64,000 bases of DNA from Lactiplantibacillus nangangensis (GCF_005405065.1 NZ_BJDI01000002.1:248001-312000); one strand, 5' to 3'. Positions 27,041 through 36,497 are shown, numbered from the stretch's first letter. Numbers and translations are program-made. The notes: generated by a model not told the origin, from the letters alone.

Positions 27041-27196
27041 TTAATGTGTGGCTGGTTGTAAGGCCAATTGCCACTGATGGGTTGGTTGACTTAATCGGGT
27101 ATAAGGAATCTGTGTCGAATAGACCCGGGTGATGACGGTTCTTGAATTGGCAGGTTGTTCACGCCGTTGTTGGATAAGTTTAGCCATTTTTAACAT
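27041..27196 (-). CDS. 51-residue small protein of unknown function
   Basis: Minus-strand ORF MLKMAKLIQQRREQPANSRT..., rich in Arg, Gln and Thr, with no membrane segment. A good ribosome site (GAAAGGAC) lies 8 bases before the ATG at 27196. It sits 99 bases downstream of the YfhO-like gene stop on the same strand and ends about 60 bases before a strong minus-strand terminator, so it has the context of a translated gene. No family recognised. Confidence 0.55.
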   Translation of the reverse strand: MLKMAKLIQQRREQPANSRTVITRVYSTQIPYTRLSQPTHQWQLALQPATH

Positions 27197-27295
27197 AGAA
27201 TCAGGTCCTTTCTCAATTGAATGACTCTAGTTTAAGTTAAAACGGCGCTTGGGACTAGCATGCTTTCATAAACATTAAATAAGAATTTCTTAGAA

Positions 27296-29851
27296 TCACG
27301 AGGACTTTCCAGTTTGTGTGACTGATGACTGACGCCATTTAGCACTTAAGCTCAGATAACCGATTAGTGCTAAGGCCGAAATTAAGGCACTGATACGGAG
27401 ACCAGGAACACGGTATTGTAAGCGAATCGTATTTTTGCCAGCGGTCACTGGGATCGCGGTGAGACCAGTAAAAATGCGCTGCGGTTTGACCGACTGACCA
27501 TTGACGGTTGCACGCCACCCGTCATCGTAAGGAATGGCAAGATACATCCAAGATCGACTTTGAGTGTTGTTCAGTTGACCAGTCACGACAGTTTGGAAGC
27601 CTTTAGCATGATACTGAGGAATAAAACGGCCAGAATACAGCTGTTGAATGACTCGTTGAAAGGCAACTCGATCTAAACTGCCAAAAGCTTGTTTTGCTAA
27701 ATTAGCTTGTCGTGTTCTAAATGTCACTGTGACGACAGCGCCTTTTTTGAAAGTGCCCAACTCCCATAATAGTGGTGAAGCATTGGCATTAATGACCGGC
27801 GTTGCTGCTGCACCATTCACTTGAAAGCTGGAATATTTGGTGGTCCCCACTGGGTCGTTAAAATAGAGTGGTCCGGTGGTGGTGACTTTCAGTTTGAGTG
27901 TCTGTTCATAATGATAACGGTCGGCATTCGGTTTAGCCGTCGTGTGTTCAGAGATCAGTTGCGGTGGCATAAAATAACGCTGATTTTGCGGTCGAAGTTG
28001 TTGTAGTATAGCTTCCTGATTGACGATGGCCTGATTTTTGACTAGTTTCAAGTCTTTTAGTTGCGATGGAATGGTAAATCCGAGACCTAGATAACTATGA
28101 TTGAATTCGGTCTGGGCATCACCATCACGGCGTAAGGTAACATTGTATTTAACTCCTAACAGGAGGTCGGTTACAGGTGATAGGCCGACAGAACTGATGC
28201 GTCGCACATTGCGACTATAGAGTCCAAGTGACTGCAACATGCTACGGGTCGTCTCGTTCAAGGTGGAGCTGTAGTAATCGATGTCGTGAAAATTGAACAG
28301 CATCGGATCATTATAGTTGTCATATTTTTCTTGGTAACCACGATTGATCAGTGTATTAGCGTCGTCGACCCGATAAAGTTGGCCATCAGGATCATTGACG
28401 GCGGCCATTTGCTGATATTCGGTCGTGTAAGCTTGTTCGTAGGCTTTTTCATAGCCAAATGGTGTGTTAGCCATACTGAAACTAAAATTTAACCCTAATT
28501 CGGTCATCAGGAGGCCAGTCAACAGTCCTTGCTGCAGTCGATGCCGTGTGAAAAACAGTGCGAGGGCAGCTAAACCAATCATCAGCCAGTTCAAGCTCAC
28601 CATTCGGTCAGACAATTGGTCGGATGACCACCAGCCGAATGTGATTAATGTGCCTAGGATCAATGGTAGGCCGACTTGCCAGCGTTTGGCGATTAGGCGG
28701 GGCTGCGCTAACCACCCTTGATAAGCCAATAGAATCAGACAGAAACTAAAGAAGAAAGCATTACGGAACGGAAAGCCAGCCGCTTGTTGAAAAAGGTGCC
28801 AAACCGTATTCAACCCTTCAATCCACATACTTAGCAGCATTGCGATCAGTAATCCCGCAGCGTTGAGCTTGCTTCCTCGCGATAATTTGGGATGAACGAA
28901 GTAAACCCCAACCAATAGTAGGACGATCGTTGTACTAAAGAGCGTGGGGTCGTGGGTCAAGCGGTTGGCATAATTGTTTGCGCCCAAACCTAGTTGGGAA
29001 AATACGGCGTTCCCGAATGTTGGTAGTGGTAGAAAGTTCCGCCAAGAATTATGACTTTTGGCGGTTTGGAGGAGACCAAAAGCGGTCGGGATTAGAATAA
29101 CTAGGCTGCTTAAAACACTGAGAACGCCGGTGATTAAAAGTCGGCTGAGTTGTTGGCGCCGCTGTTGACACTCTGCTCCAAACGAGCTAGTTTTTAATTC
29201 AATCAATTGATAAATTAAATAATAGCTGGTAAATAAGACTGTCATATAGCCTAAATAGAAATCAGTGATAATACTGACCCATAGCCACCAAAAGAAGCGA
29301 TCAGTTTTGCCAGTCTGTAAGCCCTGATCGAGACCATTTAGAATGAGTGGTAACCAAATCAGGGCATCTAACCACATCAGGTCAAAGTAATTGAGCGCGG
29401 CAAAGCCACACAGACTGAAGGCCAGACCAAATAGGGCAGCTGCACGACGTTGTTGGTTGAAATGGCGCTGTAAGTAGGTCGTCATCGTGAAGGCGATTGC
29501 CGCCAATTTGGCCATGAGGATGAAAGTGATGCCAGTCAGTAACTTAGCGGCTGGAAAGGTGAGAATCAGCAAGTTGAAGGGACTCATCAAGTAGTAGGCG
29601 ACCGTGGGGACTAAGCTGCCACCTAGTGACTGTGAGAACGAATACAACTGAAAATTGTGATAAAGCCAAGCGTGGCGGTAGGCCGTAAAAAAAGAGACAT
29701 ATTGGCTACCCATATCACTGATTAAAAAGTTGTGATCGTCAAAAGGGGTGATCTGCTGTTGGATTAGGACTAAACTGACGACGATTAGTGACAAAAGGCT
29801 GCTTATTAAAGGCGTCCCCCAGCGTTGTTTAACTGATAACCACAATTTCAT
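27296..29851 (-). CDS. YfhO-family membrane protein (GT-C-like)
   Basis: The 851-residue protein has about 13 membrane segments over its first 470 residues, then a large extracytoplasmic domain and a final membrane segment (about 815-835). The opening VISDMGSQYVSFF-type region and PTVAYYLMSPFNLL are typical of YfhO. In B. subtilis YfhO is the transferase that moves GlcNAc from undecaprenyl phosphate onto lipoteichoic acid, working with CsbB. Here it is divergent from a CsbB-like GT2 gene, which supports the same role. GGAGGC precedes the ATG at 29851. The acceptor polymer is unknown. Confidence 0.88.
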   Translation of the reverse strand: MKLWLSVKQRWGTPLISSLLSLIVVSLVLIQQQITPFDDHNFLISDMGSQYVSFFTAYRHAWLYHNFQLYSFSQSLGGSLVPTVAYYLMSPFNLLILTFPAAKLLTGITFILMAKLAAIAFTMTTYLQRHFNQQRRAAALFGLAFSLCGFAALNYFDLMWLDALIWLPLILNGLDQGLQTGKTDRFFWWLWVSIITDFYLGYMTVLFTSYYLIYQLIELKTSSFGAECQQRRQQLSRLLITGVLSVLSSLVILIPTAFGLLQTAKSHNSWRNFLPLPTFGNAVFSQLGLGANNYANRLTHDPTLFSTTIVLLLVGVYFVHPKLSRGSKLNAAGLLIAMLLSMWIEGLNTVWHLFQQAAGFPFRNAFFFSFCLILLAYQGWLAQPRLIAKRWQVGLPLILGTLITFGWWSSDQLSDRMVSLNWLMIGLAALALFFTRHRLQQGLLTGLLMTELGLNFSFSMANTPFGYEKAYEQAYTTEYQQMAAVNDPDGQLYRVDDANTLINRGYQEKYDNYNDPMLFNFHDIDYYSSTLNETTRSMLQSLGLYSRNVRRISSVGLSPVTDLLLGVKYNVTLRRDGDAQTEFNHSYLGLGFTIPSQLKDLKLVKNQAIVNQEAILQQLRPQNQRYFMPPQLISEHTTAKPNADRYHYEQTLKLKVTTTGPLYFNDPVGTTKYSSFQVNGAAATPVINANASPLLWELGTFKKGAVVTVTFRTRQANLAKQAFGSLDRVAFQRVIQQLYSGRFIPQYHAKGFQTVVTGQLNNTQSRSWMYLAIPYDDGWRATVNGQSVKPQRIFTGLTAIPVTAGKNTIRLQYRVPGLRISALISALALIGYLSLSAKWRQSSVTQTGKSS

Positions 29852-30164
29852 TAGCCTCCTTCTGATTGGTTAAGTATAAGCCACGAAAAGCCGTGTTTCC
29901 ATAGTCAACTTTTATTTTCTTTTTACAAAATAGCGGCTCAATCGGGAATATGCAATAATTTGAGAACCATCGTTAGTTGGCTTTGCTGATTGAAAATTAT
30001 AAGCGGTAATCCTTTTTTTTTGACAGATATAATCGTTATAATAAAAGTTGTAAGTCATTGAGCAGCTTGATTGATTTGAAATTAGATGACCAAGCCTGAC
30101 GATACTGGTAAACATGAAATTAGCCAGGGTCAATGAAGATTGACGGGCAAGGGGGAAAGTAAGT

Positions 30165-31157
30165 ATGCAACAACCAAAATTAACAATTATTGTACCTTGT
30201 TATAATGAGGAGGCTGTTCTACCGCGATCTTCCGCGGTTTTAGGTGATATTTTAACAGCGATGATTCGCAATCAACAGATTCGGGCGGATAGTCAGGTCC
30301 TATTTGTGGATGATGGCAGTACTGATCGGACTTGGGAGCTGATTCAAGCCTTTGAAAAACGAACGTCACTTTTTAGTGGCCTAAAATTCAGTCGCAACTT
30401 TGGTCATCAGAATGCCTTGATGGCTGGTATGCAGGTCGCTGGGCACTATTCAGATGCGGTCATTACTATTGATGCCGATTTACAGGACGATCCTGATTTG
30501 ATTCCGGCCATGGTAGCCGATTTTAAAACTGGTAGTCAAATTGTGTTGGGTGTCCGCAATGATCGATCTAGTGATTCAACTTTTAAACGTTGGACGGCAG
30601 AGACCTTTTATGGCCTGATGCGTCGAATTGGGGTGCAATTAGTACCGGACCATGCTGATTTCCGATTGCTCAGTCGTACGGCTGTCACCGCGTTGATGCG
30701 GTATCAAGAAACTAATTTGTTTTTGCGCGGCATTATTCCGCAACTAGGCTTGAAAACAAGCAAGTTATATTATCAACGCCAGCCCCGTTTTGCCGGTGAA
30801 TCCAAGTATCCGCTAAAAAAAATGGTCACTTTTGCCTTAGATGGCATCACGTCATTTTCAATCGCGCCAATTAAAGCCATTATGTCTTTAGGATTGGTCG
30901 TAATTGCGGTCAGTGGGTTGATGTTGATTTATGCAGCTGTTCGGTTCGTAACCGGCAACGTGATTAGTGGCTGGACTTCGCTCATGATGAGTTTGTGGTT
31001 TCTCGGGGGAATTCAACTCTTAGGATTGAGTATTATCGGTGAATATATTGGTAAGATTTTTGCGGAAGTTAAACACCGGCCACGTTATATTATTGAAACG
31101 GATGATTACAGCGCATCCCAACAACCTGTATTGGTTGCGAAACAGCAGCGCCAATGA
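30165..31157 (+). CDS. GT2 glycosyltransferase with two C-terminal membrane segments (CsbB/GtrB-like)
   Basis: The 330-residue protein has an N-terminal GT-A fold: IIVPCYNEE (8-16), VDDGSTDRT (about 48-56) and DADLQDDPD with the metal-binding aspartates (about 104-112), then two C-terminal membrane segments (about 232-256 and 268-292). This is the architecture of polyprenyl-phosphate sugar transferases (GtrB, CsbB, DPM1-like) that load a sugar on undecaprenyl phosphate at the inner membrane face. GGGGGAAAG precedes the ATG. Its stop overlaps the next gene (ATGA). Together with the divergent YfhO-type gene it suggests a three-component glycosylation system. Confidence 0.92.
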   Translation: MQQPKLTIIVPCYNEEAVLPRSSAVLGDILTAMIRNQQIRADSQVLFVDDGSTDRTWELIQAFEKRTSLFSGLKFSRNFGHQNALMAGMQVAGHYSDAVITIDADLQDDPDLIPAMVADFKTGSQIVLGVRNDRSSDSTFKRWTAETFYGLMRRIGVQLVPDHADFRLLSRTAVTALMRYQETNLFLRGIIPQLGLKTSKLYYQRQPRFAGESKYPLKKMVTFALDGITSFSIAPIKAIMSLGLVVIAVSGLMLIYAAVRFVTGNVISGWTSLMMSLWFLGGIQLLGLSIIGEYIGKIFAEVKHRPRYIIETDDYSASQQPVLVAKQQRQ

Positions 31158-33187
31158 CTCGTCGGTTAAGTCTTATTTTGAATCGGATCGTCGCGGTGGG
31201 ACTGTGTGCTGCAGTCTTTGTTGCGACCTTTTTGCCGGTTCATTTTTTTGCGGATCAAGATTGGGCTGCTACTAGTGTTCGTCTTAGTTTGACGGTTGCC
31301 CTGATTATCATCAGCCTAGGTTTGCGTGCTTGGGTTCAGCACTGGTCGGCGGTAACTTATCGTCGGGTCCTGTGGGGAGTGGGCGCGGTACTGCTAGTGG
31401 CCCAATTAGTGGTCGCCATCAGTTGGGTCGATGTGAGTCGCGCCGATGCCTTCTTTGTGCGTAATCAAGCGGTTGCACTAGCCACTGGCAGTCGTCACTG
31501 GGATGGTTATTTCGCGGTTTATCCAAATAATGTTTCTGAAACATTGTTCGTTTCCGGCTGGCTGAAACTGGCTTTAAAACTGGGGCTCAATCCGCCTTGG
31601 ATCTGGTTTAATATTGGTCGCTTTTTATGGCTTGATTTGGGCTTACTAGCCGGCTTAAGCTTAATGCGTCATTGGCGACACTGGCAACCGGGTGCTTTGG
31701 GACTGCTAGTTGTTTGGCTATTTGCGGTGCCAATCTATGCTTATGGGTTGTTTGACTATACGGATGTCTGGGTCATGCCACTGGTGGTGATGATGGCAGC
31801 TTTGGGAGTTGCTTTTGGGCACTATCAGGGTTGGCGGCGTTGGCTGATTGCGGTTAGTATGTGGGTGCTGTTGGGATTTGGGGTTGTGCTCAAAAGTAAT
31901 CTAATTGTGTTATGGTTAGCCGCCGTTATGATTGTCGCTGTTGCGGTCGGTGGTCATCGACTCGCGTGGCGGACGGGTTTAAGCTGGCTAGTCGGTTGTG
32001 GCGTGACATTGGCCTTATGTTTTGGCGCTTCACAAGCGATTGCCAAGCAAGCCGGTTATCAAAAGGACGCAAATGCTGCTGTGCCAGCCACAAGTTGGAT
32101 TGCTATGAGTCTGCGGCCACAGTCCAGTGGACAGTATAATTATGAAGACTTTACTGCCGTTCGTGAGGCACCGACCGCGACGGCTAAACGTCAGTTGGCG
32201 GCTGGAATGATCAAAACCCGCTTACAACAGTTGGGTTTTGGAGGTTTCTTGGCACATTTAGGTAAAAAGTTTCGGGTCTTTTATGCGACTGGCGATTTTG
32301 ATAGTTTCAAATTAACGACGCAGTGGCTGAAAGCGCCCAACTGGTTTTTAGTTCATCAACGCGGCTGGCAATTCTGGCTGGTGACGTGGACTCAGTCCGG
32401 CTATCTTGTCTTGCTACTGGGAGCGATTAGACAGTTGTGGCGGCATACAGCGTTTCGGCTTAGCAGTGGGTTGTTCAGCTTGACGGTTTTAGGCTTAACG
32501 CTCTTTCACGTTGGACTCTGGGAAGTTGAAGCACGGTATGCGTTGCCGTTACTACCCGTATTGATGCTCCTAGGGGTCAGTGGCTGGGTAACATTGCCGA
32601 CTAGTCAGCTTAACTCGTCATGGCGCTGGCCTTTGAGTGGTGTCGCTTTACTGGTGACCATTTATTCCGGCTGGCAGTTGTGGCAAACGAGTCAGTCTGT
32701 GACGCTGACGACAACAATGGTGTTACGTCAAGGTAATGGGACGTATTTTCAGCCAACGTCACGAGTGCTATCGCCCGGTCAGCGAGTGAAGGTCACTTGG
32801 CACAGTCCGATTGCGAGTCATCAGTTGCGTTTAGCACCAACTACCCAAACTGGTAAGGTCCGCATACAGTTACAGGCTGATAAACGGGTCATTTGGATAA
32901 AAACGGGATCGCCACGGCAGTTAAGGCGATTGACTTATCAACCGACGAAGGCACCACTAACCTTAACGATTCGTAATTTGGGAACGCAGCCTGTGAAATA
33001 TGCGGCGGTGAAGTCAAATTATGATCAACAGACTGGTCGGATTTTAACGCGGCCACAGTGGTTTTTACAGACGACACTTCGTCAAAATGAGACTACTCGA
33101 CCATTGCTCAAGCTGGGTACCATTAGTTTGGGTCTGGCTGTGACACTGGCACTCGCTTTACTTAGTTTATGGTTGATTATGACCTAG
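31154..33187 (+). CDS. large polytopic membrane protein, probable GT-C glycosyltransferase
   Basis: A 677-residue protein with about 12 membrane segments up to residue 500, then a C-terminal soluble domain (about 520-645) and a final membrane segment. The early loop after the second or third segment contains DVSRADAFFVRNQA, an acidic-residue loop at the position where GT-C enzymes carry their catalytic Asp, and YPNNVSETLFVSGW follows. This matches the general GT-C plan for enzymes using polyprenyl-phosphate sugars. It is translationally coupled to the GT2 gene by a 4-base overlap. Donor and acceptor are unknown. Confidence 0.75.
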   Translation: MTRRLSLILNRIVAVGLCAAVFVATFLPVHFFADQDWAATSVRLSLTVALIIISLGLRAWVQHWSAVTYRRVLWGVGAVLLVAQLVVAISWVDVSRADAFFVRNQAVALATGSRHWDGYFAVYPNNVSETLFVSGWLKLALKLGLNPPWIWFNIGRFLWLDLGLLAGLSLMRHWRHWQPGALGLLVVWLFAVPIYAYGLFDYTDVWVMPLVVMMAALGVAFGHYQGWRRWLIAVSMWVLLGFGVVLKSNLIVLWLAAVMIVAVAVGGHRLAWRTGLSWLVGCGVTLALCFGASQAIAKQAGYQKDANAAVPATSWIAMSLRPQSSGQYNYEDFTAVREAPTATAKRQLAAGMIKTRLQQLGFGGFLAHLGKKFRVFYATGDFDSFKLTTQWLKAPNWFLVHQRGWQFWLVTWTQSGYLVLLLGAIRQLWRHTAFRLSSGLFSLTVLGLTLFHVGLWEVEARYALPLLPVLMLLGVSGWVTLPTSQLNSSWRWPLSGVALLVTIYSGWQLWQTSQSVTLTTTMVLRQGNGTYFQPTSRVLSPGQRVKVTWHSPIASHQLRLAPTTQTGKVRIQLQADKRVIWIKTGSPRQLRRLTYQPTKAPLTLTIRNLGTQPVKYAAVKSNYDQQTGRILTRPQWFLQTTLRQNETTRPLLKLGTISLGLAVTLALALLSLWLIMT

Positions 33188-33227
33188 AAAAAGCCACCTG
33201 AAGTTGGGGAAACTTCGGGTGGCTTTT
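33188..33227. terminator. rho-independent terminator
   Basis: Stem AAAAAGCCACC..GAAGTT / AACTTC..GGTGGCTTTT between convergent genes. Confidence 0.88.
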
Positions 33228-33264
33228 AGTCACTTACTTTGGTAGGATAGTTGTTTGACTTAGT

Positions 33265-33531
33265 TTAAGCGGTCCGGTGTGAGGATTGCCGGTAGCCAAA
33301 GTAGAATTGAACGGCGGCGAGGATCACATTGGCCCAATTGAGAACTTGGAACCAGATGTTCAATGCCGCCACTGGAGTCGCACCATAAAAGGCCCAGAAC
33401 CCCCAAATGACTGCAACGACATTAATATAGGCAAACGTTTTTTGTAATTGTTGATTGTCCAAATCAAACCACATCCAAATCACGTTGACCACGAACCAAA
33501 TTGCTAAAATCCAAAAACTCCAAGTGAACAT
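33265..33531 (-). CDS. small three-segment membrane protein
   Basis: An 88-residue, Trp-rich hydrophobic protein with about three membrane segments (3-22, 33-52, 56-78) and a basic His/Arg tail. AGAGGTAA precedes the ATG. It is divergent from the TetR regulator at 33749, and a palindrome lies in between, so it may be the regulated target. No family is recognised with certainty. Confidence 0.7.
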   Translation of the reverse strand: MFTWSFWILAIWFVVNVIWMWFDLDNQQLQKTFAYINVVAVIWGFWAFYGATPVAALNIWFQVLNWANVILAAVQFYFGYRQSSHRTA

Positions 33532-33647
33532 ACCTGATTACCTCTAATCAATTAAGTTTTGAAAGGCTGCTACTTGTTCCTTTCAACAGTTATAGAATAA
33601 GGCCTTTTGATTGTCTTGCCCACTAGCAAAAGTGTTGGAATTGTTGC

Positions 33648-33681
33648 TTTTCGAACAGTTATCGAACAGTCTGTACGAAAA
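33648..33681. promoter_or_regulatory. imperfect palindrome, candidate TetR operator
   Basis: TTTTCGAACAG (33648-33658) and CTGTACGAAAA (33671-33681) match at 10 of 11 positions as inverted arms; the spacer contains a further TCGAACAGT copy. It lies between a small membrane protein gene and a TetR regulator. Confidence 0.5.
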
Positions 33682-33748
33682 ACAACATTGGTTTTTAAAT
33701 TGGTTGTGATACCCTTAAAGATAAGTTGAGTTAAATGGGGAGAAGATT

Positions 33749-34324
33749 ATGGGACAGGATGTTCGAAAGATTAAAACGGAACGGGATATTCAAGCAGCTT
33801 TTTTGAGTTTGCTAGATACTAAAGGGTTCCGACACTTAACGGTGGCTGACATTTGTCAGAGTGCTTTAACGAGTCGCTCCACATTTTATGCGCATTATTT
33901 GGATAAATATGATCTTCTTGATCAAATGGTTGCCCATTACAGTGCTATTTTTGCTAGTCGCGTGGATCTGCATTTTGAACAAATGATCGCTGGTGAAATT
34001 GATCAGATGATCACTGATTTATTGGGCGATATGGCTGAGAATCGACAGGCGATTGCGATTTTATTTAAGGTGCATGAGCCTAATGCCGACCTGCAAGCTA
34101 ATTTTCGCGCGATGTTATTGAAAAAATGGCAAACATTTATTGTGGCGCAACAGCCTAAAACAGCGGCACCAATTGAATTGATTGCCGCCATGGGGACGAC
34201 TGTGCAAATGACCTTGATTGAGTGGGAAATTACGCACGGCGAAACGAGTGTTGCCGGGGTTGCGGATGCGGTGAACACGATTCGTGAAGCGGTACTGATG
34301 CAAGTCGCTGGCGATGAAAAGTGA
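33749..34324 (+). CDS. TetR/AcrR-family transcriptional regulator
   Basis: The 191-residue protein has an N-terminal TetR helix-turn-helix (FRHLTVADICQSALTSRSTF at about 27-46, followed by YAHYLDKYDLL) and a TetR_C_8-like helical C-terminus. GGGGAGAAG precedes the ATG. It is divergent from an 88-residue membrane protein and probably autoregulates through the palindrome at 33648-33681. Ligand unknown. Confidence 0.9.
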   Translation: MGQDVRKIKTERDIQAAFLSLLDTKGFRHLTVADICQSALTSRSTFYAHYLDKYDLLDQMVAHYSAIFASRVDLHFEQMIAGEIDQMITDLLGDMAENRQAIAILFKVHEPNADLQANFRAMLLKKWQTFIVAQQPKTAAPIELIAAMGTTVQMTLIEWEITHGETSVAGVADAVNTIREAVLMQVAGDEK

Positions 34325-34359
34325 TTAGTTCGGTCGAACAATATTAAGGTAATCTGAAG

Positions 34360-34415
34360 AAAAGACACTCAAAGGGGGCATGGCTGATGTCATGCCCCCC
34401 TTTGAGTGTCTTTTT
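34360..34415. terminator. long bidirectional terminator
   Basis: Stem AAAAGACACTCAAAGGGGG / CCCCCCTTTGAGTGTCTTTT (one extra C), extended by CATG pairs, between convergent genes. Confidence 0.92.
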
Positions 34416-34426
34416 AAGCAGAATGA

Positions 34427-36196
34427 TTAATGTTTCCTAGTTGAAATGTGTGCCGCTAATTTTTGATAACACCAAATGATTGGAATGAGTAACCAACCGA
34501 GCATGGCAAGCCAAATGCCAATTTGAGTGCTCAGCCTTGGCTGATAGGACAGCTGAAGTGTATTTTTACCCGCTCGTGCTTTGACAATTACGGCACCAAG
34601 ATTAGTTTGTTTGATTTGGCTGTGTTTTAAGACTTTACCATTCAAGGTGATGGTTGTGCGGTGGTACGCAACGACAGGAACTTGTAAGGCTTTTGCTTGC
34701 TGACTGTGCCAATTGAGCTGAAGGATACCAGCAGGTTTCACTTGGTAGTTGTAGTTATGCTGCTTATTAATAATTTGTTGATCGTATAACACGTAGTAAG
34801 AAATCATGTCATTAACTTTATCGACTGGAACATAGTCAGGGGTAGTTCTGTCAACGATTTGAATCAAAGTACTTAGGTTGCGCGTATGGAACGCTGGTTG
34901 AATATCGACAATCTTTTTGACTTTTTTACCCTGATAGTGGTGACCGATAGCGTGATTTTTACTAGTCTGTAATCCTTTTGCTAGTTTCACAGTAGGATTA
35001 TTGTACGCTGAGACTGGTTTGGTCACGGCCAGTGTTAACGTGAGGACAGAAGCAACTGCTAAAATTGTGCCAATGTATGAGAGCAACTGTTGTCGATTTC
35101 CGACTTTAGTAACTGGTAAGTTTTCGTATAGTTGACCGGCACCCAGTAGTAGTAGTGGAATACCAATTATCGTAAATCGTCTTGGCAACTGCAGGAAGTT
35201 TGCAAGCATCGGCCAGCTCTTCTCAATAGCCATCCAAGGTGTCAGACTCGTACCTAAAATGATATATATACTAGCGGTGATTAGCAATAGGCGGACAAAG
35301 GTCGAGGTCTGTTTCCAAAAGTAGATCAAGCCACCCAAGCAGAGGTAGAAAATCAAACATAAGATCGCAATAGAAAGTGATTGCGTGAGTTTGTCGCTTG
35401 GGACGATTAGATTGGTGACGCCTTGTGCTAAGACTAATTTTGAAGGTGGCAGAATGGTATCGCCCTGAACAAGTTCAAAGTAGGGCAGAATGACATTTAG
35501 ACTCAAAATCAGTGCGGTCAAAATACTGATTAATAATTTTCCAAGCTGAACTAGTTTATGCTGAGCGTGTCTTAACCCTCGGATGAAAAAAGGTAATAAT
35601 ATTGGCAGGACTAGCAGCATTGTCAATAGTTGTATCTGTGCGAGTAAGGCGATAACAATTCCCAAACGAAGCATGTCTTTGCTTGACCAGTTGCCGTGGT
35701 AGAGGGTGACGATTGAGCCAACTAAGAGTGGCACGATTGCCATGGACAGAGCGCGCCAATTAGTCCCAAAAATAAAGCTGTAAATTGAAAATGATGAAAG
35801 ATAAATGAGACTCAATGTGACTGACAGGTGATGTGTCAGTTTTAATTTTTGAGCGGCGGCATACATCGATATTCCAGCGACGTAAAGAACTAGCATAATA
35901 GAGAGTATCTGAAAGCGTATCCAGTTGTGGACGACTAATAGGATTGCGCCAAAGAAGTAAGTGACTAATGGACTATAGACTTGGTCAACCACTCTCCCAG
36001 CATGTTGGAAAGAATAGAGATTTAAAAAGCTAAAATTCCAATGTCGAAGTTGCATGGCAGATTCATAGACCCGATTATAGTGAAAATAACTATCCACGCC
36101 CATGATGGCGGTTTTATTCAAGATGATTGGTGACAGGATAATAATTGAAGCTATCAAGATCCATATTGATGCGTTAACCCATTTATTTTTTAACAT
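34427..36196 (-). CDS. large polytopic membrane protein, envelope glycosyltransferase-like (PTPS-related/YfhO-like)
   Basis: A 589-residue protein with about 11-12 membrane segments over residues 8-400, an extracytoplasmic domain (about 405-560) and a last membrane segment. The first loop after segment 1 has MGVDSYFHYNRVYES, comparable with INNDGDIHLARLES in the protein at 44942; both are acidic loops at the GT-C active-site position. The C-terminal KAGKN-type turn before LQLSYQP is shared with the YfhO-like protein at 27296. Members are often annotated as 6-pyruvoyl-tetrahydropterin synthase-related membrane proteins, a misleading name. Probably involved in wall or teichoic acid glycosylation. 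Confidence 0.72.
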   Translation of the reverse strand: MLKNKWVNASIWILIASIIILSPIILNKTAIMGVDSYFHYNRVYESAMQLRHWNFSFLNLYSFQHAGRVVDQVYSPLVTYFFGAILLVVHNWIRFQILSIMLVLYVAGISMYAAAQKLKLTHHLSVTLSLIYLSSFSIYSFIFGTNWRALSMAIVPLLVGSIVTLYHGNWSSKDMLRLGIVIALLAQIQLLTMLLVLPILLPFFIRGLRHAQHKLVQLGKLLISILTALILSLNVILPYFELVQGDTILPPSKLVLAQGVTNLIVPSDKLTQSLSIAILCLIFYLCLGGLIYFWKQTSTFVRLLLITASIYIILGTSLTPWMAIEKSWPMLANFLQLPRRFTIIGIPLLLLGAGQLYENLPVTKVGNRQQLLSYIGTILAVASVLTLTLAVTKPVSAYNNPTVKLAKGLQTSKNHAIGHHYQGKKVKKIVDIQPAFHTRNLSTLIQIVDRTTPDYVPVDKVNDMISYYVLYDQQIINKQHNYNYQVKPAGILQLNWHSQQAKALQVPVVAYHRTTITLNGKVLKHSQIKQTNLGAVIVKARAGKNTLQLSYQPRLSTQIGIWLAMLGWLLIPIIWCYQKLAAHISTRKH

Positions 36197-36435
36197 AACC
36201 CATGTTTGAACCCTTCTCTTTTTTGTCTGATTCTCTTGATTGTATTAAACTATTCCGGCAATTGTCAACGGCTCAATGACAATCTTAATCATAACTAATC
36301 GTATTGACAAATTAAGACACGTGGTCAGTATGGTCAATAAATGTATCAATTGGCTACTTCTGTGGTGGTGGACTGGTTGACTGTCAATGGAGAAAGTGTG
36401 CACGGGGTCAACAGCTATTCAAAAATAAAGAGAGC
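36197..36435. other. intergenic region with a possible short transcript
   Basis: TTGACA (36304-36309) and TATGGT (36329-36334) with a 19-bp spacer form a weak plus-strand promoter. A 32-codon ORF (ATG 36341, stop 36437-36439) lacks a clear ribosome site and ends at the hairpin 36436-36490. No other gene seen. Confidence 0.35.
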
Positions 36436-36490
36436 GTAAAACGGACGTTAGCGAATTTCATCTAAGAAAGCTGCCAACGCCCGTTTTATT
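36436..36490. terminator. rho-independent terminator
   Basis: Arms AAAACGG.CGTT.GC / GC.AACG.CCGTTTT around a 20-base loop; usable on both strands and placed directly after the stop of the DUF2087 regulator gene. Confidence 0.75.
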
Positions 36491-36497
36491 AACTTGA

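Noticed and set aside
30020-30042. TTGACA/TATAAT promoter before the GT2 gene
   Set aside because: Both boxes are perfect, but the spacer is only 11 bp, so they cannot work together as one sigma-A promoter.
29912-30133. Minus-strand 73-codon ORF between the YfhO-like and GT2 genes
   Set aside because: No ribosome site, unusual composition (many Tyr, Asn, Cys) and it overlaps the likely promoter region of both divergent genes.
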